Assembly: GCA_020637495.1 (NCBI GenBank)
Contig: JACJVV010000002.1
Coordinates: 124,001 to 188,000, forward strand
DNA length: 64,000 nt
Origin: Candidatus Woesearchaeota archaeon
GTDB lineage: Archaea > Nanobdellota > Nanobdellia > Woesearchaeales > JACJVV01
Direction: 5' to 3'
The position numbers and the translations under genes were made by a program. Of this stretch, positions 58,239-64,000 are shown piece by piece; within the stretch, counting starts at the first letter, position 1; each line of letters opens with the position of its first letter. Below the pieces are notes generated by a model that ran no database searches, was not told the origin of the DNA, and saw nothing but the letters and a program-made list of their open reading frames with translations.

Positions 58239-59027
58239 TCAGCAAGAATTATTGAACTTGATAATTGCAATAGTCCTGTCATCATCTATTTTTGTTTCTT
58301 TGTATTCCTTGTATCTGTATGGGTCTTCTTCTTTGACTTTCCTATAGCCATCTTCCCAAGATTTAATGGAGACATCATCAGGTATAATCAGATAACCATC
58401 TGTGAACATTTCAATCGTATTGATGCCTGAAACATTGAATTTGTACAGGCTGATGAATTTCCCAGGAGTCTCTGTACCATCAATAACTCCAAATCCAAGT
58501 TCAGAATCAGCATTGTTCTGATTTTTAAAATTGTCAATGAGAAAAGGGATGATATGGTCCCTGCCTCCTTCAATGTCTCCTGTCTTCTCAATATAATTTG
58601 CACGTTTCTTAGAATTTATCTGATCTGATTCTTTTATCTCTTTGTAGACTTCTTTTCCATCTACTCGAAATCCACAATCGCCTACAGATGTCACAACGAT
58701 TTTGCTGGCAGATATCCTTACGCAGATGAAAGAGCTTGTGAACCTGTACTTAGGATCGACTGTCAGATCAGAGATCCCATATTTACTATAGGTCCCTTTT
58801 ACAGCTTTATTCAGATGTTCAACTAATTCTTTCCCATCATGACTGACCTTAAGACATTCTTCAACTATCAATCGTGAGATAATCTCTCCCCCTGTTTTTC
58901 CATCATGGATCTTGCCGCTCTTGTCAGTTGCTCCGTCAGCTATGACAAAACAATTCTCATTGTATCCAAAGAAATCTTCGTTTCTGTCCTTACTCTTTCC
59001 ATCTGAGAATATCTCGACATTGACCAT
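58239..59027 (-). CDS. PP2C-family protein phosphatase
   Basis: A 262-aa Mg/Mn-dependent Ser/Thr phosphatase of the PPM/PP2C type. Metal motifs: GKSKDRNEDFFG, IADGATDKSGKIHDGKTGG, TSVGDCGFRV and FTDGYLII with DDRTIAII at the end. It indicates protein phosphorylation in this organism; a kinase-like gene is at 26.1 kb but need not be its partner. Monocistronic. Confidence 0.85.
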   Translation of the reverse strand: MVNVEIFSDGKSKDRNEDFFGYNENCFVIADGATDKSGKIHDGKTGGEIISRLIVEECLKVSHDGKELVEHLNKAVKGTYSKYGISDLTVDPKYRFTSSFICVRISASKIVVTSVGDCGFRVDGKEVYKEIKESDQINSKKRANYIEKTGDIEGGRDHIIPFLIDNFKNQNNADSELGFGVIDGTETPGKFISLYKFNVSGINTIEMFTDGYLIIPDDVSIKSWEDGYRKVKEEDPYRYKEYKETKIDDDRTIAIIKFNNSC

Positions 59028-59066
59028 GAAATATAAGCTTATGAAAGAATTTATAAAAATGTTGGA

Positions 59067-60878
59067 TTACTTATGCGTAGGATGATGATGCCCTAATGAT
59101 TTCCTATGTTCTAATTCTTTGATATGCTCCAGCTTGTTCTTCAGCATGTTATTGAGATCCATTGTCTCTTCCTCAAGCATTACAGAAACATGATGCCCTC
59201 CAAGGAAATGTGGCAATATTACATAGTCAGAACCATGGCTGTATAGTTTCAATGCGTCGTCGACATTCAATGCTGTCGTGAAGATTATCCCTTTGCTTCC
59301 ATGTTTCTTGCAGTAGTGCAGGAGGCTTAGGTTGTCATGCATATCATTTGCGGTAGATACTATTATCTCTGCTTCCTTGATGTTTATCTTCTCAAGCACT
59401 TCTATGTCGCTTATATCCCCATAGATGCATGGAACTCCTTGGTTGACCAGATGCCTCACGATCTCCGGATTGAATTCTATGACGATTGATTTCTTGTGCT
59501 GCTTCTGTAATGTCTTTAGTACAGAATATCCTATCCTGTCATGTCCTATCAACACAGCGTCATACTTATCCTCGATCTTTATCATATCAAGCTCCCTGTT
59601 TCCAGAACCAATCTTGTTGAGCCACCCGAAAGCACCCTTGATCCTGTCATATATCCCTGTATCCCACTTTATTGTATACGATGTTATGACCATTGTGACT
59701 ATAGCAAGTAGTATCGCAAGAGCTGGAATGATGCTTCCTTCAGAAAGATGTCCTATTGCAGGTGTAAGGCCTAGTGCAACTATTATCAGAGAGAATTCAG
59801 ATGTCTGGGCAATGGAGATTGCAGATATCATGGATGTCCTTCTCTTGTATCCAAAGATTGAGCATATCATTGAAGTTATTATAGGTTTTCCGAATGTTAT
59901 GAAAGCTACAAAGCATATCAATGGTATTATTAGAGCAGACCATGAAGGTATATAGAGTTTCATACCTAGAGCTGCAAAGAATATCGTAGTGAAGAATATC
60001 AGCAGCGCCTTTATTTTATTCATGATATCAAGATTATAAGGTAGGTTTGCAAGGGCAAGTCCAGCCAGGAAAGCTCCAATAGCAACACTTAGACCAATCA
60101 CTGCACTGAAGAATGCGAATAGGAAGCATGTGGTTATGGCAAGAAGGAAAAGTATCTCTTGTGACTCAGCTCCCATCTTGAACAAAGGAGGGAAGACCCA
60201 CTTGCCCATGACATAGGTGAATATCATTATGACTATGATCTTGACAAGAAGTATTGAGAGGATTATTATTATTCCTTCATGCAGAACCTTGCTGAAGTTT
60301 GAGATTATCAATAATGCCAATATCGCAAAGATGTCCTCGATGAGCAGGAATCCTATTACGATCCTTCCATGCAATGTGTCAAGCTCATTCTTATCAGCTA
60401 AAAGTTTGATGACTACCATTGTTGATGAGAATGCGACCATAAGTCCGCAATAGACAGCTTCGATCATGCTAAAGCCAAGGAAGATACCGATCAACCATCC
60501 TATTGTTGAGAGGACTATGATCTGTAATGTTCCACCGACTGAAGCTATCAAACCTATGGATTTCATCCTGTCGAAGTCCATCTCCATACCGACGACAAAA
60601 AGCAGGAATGCAATGCCCATCTCAGCCAGATTATCTATAACATGGATATCATCGATGATCCTAAGTCCATAAGGCCCAAGAAGTACTCCTGCAAGCACAT
60701 AAGCAGGAATGAGGGGCTGTTTCAATATTTTAAGTATATATCCAAATACACTAGCGATTATTATGATTATGCCTATGTCAAAGAAAATGGATTCTATGCT
60801 GTGAGAAGGGGTCAACAATGCAAGTATTGCTTCTATGCTTATCAAATGTACACCTCTTGAGTAACTTTCCAGAAACAT
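59067..60878 (-). CDS. CPA2 monovalent cation:proton antiporter (KefB-like)
   Basis: A 603-aa transporter with about twelve membrane helices of the CPA2 family (FLLFVVGMEMDFDRMKSIGL, LIEDIFAILALLIISNF) and a C-terminal RCK/TrkA-N Rossmann domain (DAVLIGHDRIGYSVLKTLQK) that senses nucleotides. It exchanges K+ or Na+ for protons. The C terminus is His-rich (HRKSLGHHHPTHK). The start codon is not certain: a T-rich box lies only a few bases upstream of the ATG used. Confidence 0.88.
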   Translation of the reverse strand: MFLESYSRGVHLISIEAILALLTPSHSIESIFFDIGIIIIIASVFGYILKILKQPLIPAYVLAGVLLGPYGLRIIDDIHVIDNLAEMGIAFLLFVVGMEMDFDRMKSIGLIASVGGTLQIIVLSTIGWLIGIFLGFSMIEAVYCGLMVAFSSTMVVIKLLADKNELDTLHGRIVIGFLLIEDIFAILALLIISNFSKVLHEGIIIILSILLVKIIVIMIFTYVMGKWVFPPLFKMGAESQEILFLLAITTCFLFAFFSAVIGLSVAIGAFLAGLALANLPYNLDIMNKIKALLIFFTTIFFAALGMKLYIPSWSALIIPLICFVAFITFGKPIITSMICSIFGYKRRTSMISAISIAQTSEFSLIIVALGLTPAIGHLSEGSIIPALAILLAIVTMVITSYTIKWDTGIYDRIKGAFGWLNKIGSGNRELDMIKIEDKYDAVLIGHDRIGYSVLKTLQKQHKKSIVIEFNPEIVRHLVNQGVPCIYGDISDIEVLEKINIKEAEIIVSTANDMHDNLSLLHYCKKHGSKGIIFTTALNVDDALKLYSHGSDYVILPHFLGGHHVSVMLEEETMDLNNMLKNKLEHIKELEHRKSLGHHHPTHK

Positions 60879-60970
60879 TATTTAAAAATGTTTTGGGGAG
60901 AGGATTTGAAAGAAATATAATAACACTCAGGAAAAAATATAATTAAAAAGATCACAATAGAAATAAAAAT

Positions 60971-62041
60971 TTAAGCAAGGCTAATGCCTAGCTCATCATT
61001 GAAAGATCTTGATGCTTCTCTTTTTGCTTGCTGTTTTGCAGCGCTTGCACCTGTAATGTATGGGCTATGGACTCCTGTCATGATAGTCATTACTGTAAGC
61101 TTTCCTGCCATGTCCTTGTTGATCCTTGCTCCCCAGATTACATTTGCATCCTGGTCCATCTGTGCAGTTATCAGATCACCGATACGTGCTACTTCATCAA
61201 GTGTAAGATCAGGTCCACCTTCTATATGTAGTAATGCGCCTTGTGCACCTTCATAGCTTATGTCAAGCAATGGATTCTGCAATGCTCCTTGGACTGCTTC
61301 GTCTACCCTGTTCTTTGTATCAGAACAGCCTATTCCTATAGCAGCTACTCCACCATTCTTCATTATTGCTTTTACGTCAGCAAAATCAAGGTTTACTAGA
61401 GAAGGTACTGCAATCGTCTCAACTATTCCTCTGATCATTGTTGATATCAATTCATTAGCGACGCTGAATGCCTGTTGTATCGGAAGGTTTCCAGCTATCT
61501 CTGTAAGCTTGTTATTGTCAATCACGATCACTGTGTCACAGCTTGCCCGCAATTGTTCCAATCCGAACTCAGCTCTGTCTATCCTTGCTCTTTCAATCTT
61601 GAAAGGCATAGTGACTGTTCCTATTACTATCTGCCCCATCTCGGAAGCTATTTTTGCTACAACATGAGCTGAACCAGTGCCTGTTCCACCGCCCATGCCT
61701 GCGCATATGAATGTCATATCTGAATCTCTGATGAACTCTTTGATGATATGCTGGTCATCTTTTGCAGCCTGTGCTCCTTTTTCAGGGAAACCTCCACAGC
61801 CTAATCCTCTTGTGAGTGTCTTTCCTATCAAGAATTTCTTGTCAGCTTTGGTAGCATTGAGGTGTTGCTGATCAGTGTTTATTGCAATAATCTCAGCACC
61901 TTGGATCCCTTTGTTGGAAAGCCAGTCAACCATATTGTTACCAGCGCCGCCACATCCTATTACTTTTATGTTCGCTTGCCCTACTTGAGGAGCGTTTATC
62001 TCTTGTTGTGCTTTCTGTGCTTGTTGTACGATGAAATCCAT
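60971..62041 (-). CDS. ftsZ: Cell division protein FtsZ
   Basis: Tubulin-like GTPase that forms the division ring. From the ATG at 62041 it has 356 aa; the strong GGAGG nine bases upstream favours it over an in-frame ATG at 62131. Seen: IKVIGCGGAGNNMVDW, the tubulin signature GMGGGTGTGSAHVVA, NTDQQHL, and the T7 region with NLDFADVKAIMKNGG. The C-terminal tail is short. The mRNA leader would be about 125 nt from the TATA box. Confidence 0.96.
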   Translation of the reverse strand: MDFIVQQAQKAQQEINAPQVGQANIKVIGCGGAGNNMVDWLSNKGIQGAEIIAINTDQQHLNATKADKKFLIGKTLTRGLGCGGFPEKGAQAAKDDQHIIKEFIRDSDMTFICAGMGGGTGTGSAHVVAKIASEMGQIVIGTVTMPFKIERARIDRAEFGLEQLRASCDTVIVIDNNKLTEIAGNLPIQQAFSVANELISTMIRGIVETIAVPSLVNLDFADVKAIMKNGGVAAIGIGCSDTKNRVDEAVQGALQNPLLDISYEGAQGALLHIEGGPDLTLDEVARIGDLITAQMDQDANVIWGARINKDMAGKLTVMTIMTGVHSPYITGASAAKQQAKREASRSFNDELGISLA

Positions 62042-62185
62042 TGTATTTTCCTCCGGGCTACCTACCAAGCCTTGTTTGTTATGATTATGAAAGTGATGCG
62101 AAAATAGTCGAGAGGGGGTGTGGCGAGACATAAGAATTTTAGTTTAGCCTGACTATTTTCACCATCTAATATACTAATATGTATA

Positions 62186-62221
62186 CTTATATATAAAAGT
62201 ATCGCTTTTCAGATACTTTTA
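62186..62221 (-). promoter_or_regulatory. ftsZ promoter with perfect palindrome
   Basis: On the minus strand CTTTTATATATAAG (about 62186-62199) is a TATA box for ftsZ. It overlaps a perfect inverted repeat: AAAAGTATC (62196-62204) and GATACTTTT (62213-62221) around an eight-base loop. This could be a repressor site at the ftsZ promoter, or the terminator hairpin of uppP upstream. Confidence 0.45.
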
Positions 62222-62304
62222 TGCTCAAAATCCTTGATTTTGTTGTATAAAACTATCGCTTTCAGAACTGATATTAATTAATTTCAATAGTTAAAATAAT
62301 TACT

Positions 62305-63048
62305 TCAATTAAATAACATAATTATTCCAAGAACAACACAATATACCCAATACTTATAGAACTGTCCTTTCTTGATGTTCTTGACAAGCAGCCCAAGAGT
62401 GAAATATCCAAATATTATAGCAACAATGAAACCGAAGAACATTGCATAATCAATGCTGAATGGTGTTGTAAAGAATTTGTAAACGACAGCTCCGAGAATT
62501 GCTGGCAAGCTCATCATCATCGGGAACATGATAACTTCTTTTGCATCAAGTTTTGCAAAATGTGCAGAAGCTACAGTTATTCCAGATCTTGAGATTCCAG
62601 GTATCAATGCGAACATCTGCATGATTCCTATGAAGATTCCTTTTCCAGGATTTAGTTTTCCATCAGGCTTGAAGAATCTCGTCGAGAATAGGATGATTCC
62701 ATTCACGATCAAAGCAATCCCTATCAAGGGAAAATCTGTAAAGAAGCCTTCAATAAGGTCATGGAAGAAATATCCAGCAATGAATATCGGTATGCTTGCA
62801 TATATTATCCAGAATCCTTTCTTTGTGAAATGCTTGTCCTTGAAATCAAAGAAATAATCAGCTATATCATTCCTGAAAAAGAGCATGAAGCTTATCAGTG
62901 TCGCAAGATGCAGCAGCACTATATACCAAAGGTCTATATTCACGTCAAGGATCTTTGAGAAGATTGCCAGATGCGCAGAGCTGCTTACAGGTAGCCATTC
63001 AGCTATGCTCTGCACTATTCCGAGTATTATCGCGTTTATGTAATCCAT
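62305..63048 (-). CDS. uppP: Undecaprenyl-diphosphatase-like (UppP/BacA)
   Basis: A 247-aa membrane enzyme removing phosphate from polyprenyl diphosphate, here probably for a lipid carrier used in glycosylation or envelope building. The two active-site motifs are LGIVQSIAEWLPVSSSAHL (about 9-27) and PGISRSGITVASAHF. About eight membrane helices. It begins 12 bases after the stop of the wHTH gene, so the two are one operon. Confidence 0.93.
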   Translation of the reverse strand: MDYINAIILGIVQSIAEWLPVSSSAHLAIFSKILDVNIDLWYIVLLHLATLISFMLFFRNDIADYFFDFKDKHFTKKGFWIIYASIPIFIAGYFFHDLIEGFFTDFPLIGIALIVNGIILFSTRFFKPDGKLNPGKGIFIGIMQMFALIPGISRSGITVASAHFAKLDAKEVIMFPMMMSLPAILGAVVYKFFTTPFSIDYAMFFGFIVAIIFGYFTLGLLVKNIKKGQFYKYWVYCVVLGIIMLFN

Positions 63049-63060
63049 CTTATTATCTCA

Positions 63061-63465
63061 TTATAACCCCAATTGTTCATCAACCTCAGATGCTATGCCT
63101 TTGAGGTCCTCTAATGTTCTTGCCATGTCTTTCTCAACTTCATTGATAAGTTCCTTGAGATTGCTGACACGTAGATAATATTTATTCTTTTCTACTATGA
63201 CAAGTCCTGACTCGATAAGCTTATTGAGATGATGCACGATTGTTCCTCTTGTAAGACCTAATCTTGCTGCCAACTCATCGCTAGATAGTTCCTCATTGCG
63301 TTTGGCACTCTTTATCAGTTCTATGAAAAGACGGAAACAGCTGTTTTCCTTATCTCTTAAGTTGAAAAGGCCAAGAGAATTTGCAAGGTACTGCAGTTTT
63401 TGATTGATGCTTGGCTTAGCAGGTTTTCTGCTTTGTATTATTGTGATCTTCCTATAAGATATCAT
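63061..63465 (-). CDS. Winged-helix regulator next to uppP
   Basis: A 134-aa DNA-binding protein with a winged helix of the ArsR/MarR-like kind: SSDELAARLGLTRGTIVHHL and NKLIESGLVIVEKNKYYLRV, followed by a C-terminal helix rich in Glu. Preceded by TATATA (63489-63498) and two tandem palindromes at 63507-63572, which are probable operators for this protein (autoregulation and control of uppP). Confidence 0.78.
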   Translation of the reverse strand: MISYRKITIIQSRKPAKPSINQKLQYLANSLGLFNLRDKENSCFRLFIELIKSAKRNEELSSDELAARLGLTRGTIVHHLNKLIESGLVIVEKNKYYLRVSNLKELINEVEKDMARTLEDLKGIASEVDEQLGL

Positions 63466-63503
63466 AGTTTAGCTAAATTGAACCCCTTTATATATTTTGC
63501 CGT

Positions 63504-63589
63504 TGACTTTAAATCAACAAGATTTAAAGTTAAGAACTATGTTCTGTGACTTTAAATCAACAAGATTTAAAATTAAGAACTATGTCATG
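63504..63589. promoter_or_regulatory. Tandem 43-bp repeat carrying a 9-5-9 palindrome
   Basis: Two direct copies, 63504-63546 and 63547-63589, differ at only a few positions. Each contains CTTTAAATC-AACAA-GATTTAAAG or its near-match (63507-63529 perfect; 63550-63572 with one mismatch). They sit directly upstream of the TATA box of the wHTH-uppP operon and before the divergent partial gene. Confidence 0.7.
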
Positions 63590-63666
63590 TGATCTAAGGA
63601 CAACAAAGAACAATTATGTTGTCACATAATAGTAATAAATATAAATAGGCAACCTTTCCTCACTAG

Positions 63667-64000
63667 ATGAACTCAACATTAGAACAGATATTACATGATC
63701 TGAACCCTCTTAACGATCTCAAGCCTATCAAGCAGGCAAGGAAAGAGATAATTGAAGACCCAAAGAGCATAGAAAAAAGATTCAGGCTCTCTAACTGGAT
63801 GCTGTATGGTCTTGTAAGATCAGCTGGTCGTGGGATCGTTGGTGGGATTGTAGTTGGTGCAGGTATTTTTTATGCTGCTGGAATTGAGATCAATTCAGAC
63901 ATAATGAATGCTGGATTTCTTGGGATGATTGCTGATGCAACTCAGTTCGGATTTAGGACTTCAGCAGGACAGTCGAAATTTAATCAACAGATTAAAGATG
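63667..64000 (+). CDS. Partial membrane-associated protein (runs off the window)
   Basis: The ATG at 63667 opens a frame of 111 codons without a stop before the window ends. The product begins MNSTLEQILHDLNPLNDLK and contains a glycine-rich hydrophobic helix (GRGIVGGIVVGAGIFYAAGI) followed by another hydrophobic stretch. No family recognised from this part. A TATA-like AAATATAAAT lies about 27 bases upstream. Divergent from the wHTH gene across the tandem operator. Confidence 0.65.
   Translation, partial: MNSTLEQILHDLNPLNDLKPIKQARKEIIEDPKSIEKRFRLSNWMLYGLVRSAGRGIVGGIVVGAGIFYAAGIEINSDIMNAGFLGMIADATQFGFRTSAGQSKFNQQIKD

Noticed and set aside
59425..59955. Plus-strand ORF of 176 codons within the antiporter
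   Set aside because: Antisense to a clear CPA2 transporter, with no recognisable domain or start signals.
63504..63589. Possible start of a CRISPR array
   Set aside because: Only two direct copies with no unique spacers between them and an internal palindrome; position at a promoter fits an operator.

Overview
The window reads as chromosome of an AT-rich (roughly 35-37% GC by eye) archaeon. Archaeal markers are ribosomal protein L21e, RNA polymerase subunit Rpb4/RpoF, the neighbouring DUF655 protein, Pth2, the wyosine enzyme Taw1, archaeal PurO, PIN-PhoH, TrmB and Lrp regulators, class-typical IleRS and ArgRS, and a tRNA gene with an interrupted anticodon loop and no encoded CCA. Many genes have a TATA box 24-28 bases before the start codon, as in leaderless archaeal transcription. 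Compact packing, small membrane proteins, many orphan genes, a eukaryote-like GT3 glycogen synthase and an RnfCDGEAB complex suggest a DPANN lineage, perhaps Woesearchaeota-like. That placement is inference.

Layout. 0-1.6 kb: purU, a MATE transporter remnant and two tiny ORFs. 1.7-6.8 kb: a complete rnfCDGEAB operon. 6.7-10.4 kb: two orphan genes, taw1, a HAD phosphatase and an inositol-monophosphatase-family enzyme, with two palindromic TATA boxes between divergent pairs. 10.4-15.4 kb (minus): 2Fe-2S ferredoxin, DUF1858 protein, purO, purC, a purN-like gene and an ATP-cone/uridine-kinase fusion; with purU these make a purine and nucleotide theme. 15.5-18.3 kb (minus): ArsR regulator, feoA, feoB and a FeoB-associated Cys-rich membrane protein. 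18.4-21.8 kb: YhhQ-type transporter, HAD, SemiSWEET, beta-helix protein, small lipoprotein and a receiver-like protein. 22-31.6 kb: ileS, GNAT, kinase-like, ZPR1, PIN-PhoH, a stand-alone voltage sensor and pth2. 31.6-32.4 kb: interrupted tRNA-Lys, HPr-like protein and a 24-aa ORF.

32.4-39.8 kb is a glycogen/glucan region: GT3 glycogen synthase on the minus strand, divergent from a PAS-wHTH regulator, GT4 glycosyltransferase, GH57 amylase, two DUF5752-like proteins and a Cys-rich membrane protein. 39.9-44.9 kb: Sua5, TrmB, a zinc-ribbon/membrane/methyltransferase set and orphans. 45-52.2 kb: IDH/IPMDH family enzyme, L21e-RpoF-DUF655, a TIM-barrel protein, a prephenate dehydratase-ACT-dehydrogenase fusion and argS. 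52.2-57 kb (minus): a three-gene block of unknown role built around a 740-aa xylose-isomerase/endonuclease-IV-like barrel. 57-64 kb: membrane protein, YhbY, PP2C, KefB-like antiporter, ftsZ, uppP, and a wHTH regulator facing a tandem palindromic operator, ending in a partial gene.

The strongest unexplained signal is a roughly 50-nt element present three times in the same orientation, upstream of ileS, a GNAT gene and pth2. It has GGATAAT at fixed distance from a two-part hairpin with compensatory changes, then exactly ten bases to a T-run. It lies outside the host genes' own TATA promoters and looks like an undescribed small-RNA or DNA-element family. I see no rRNA, CRISPR array, insertion sequence or replication origin.
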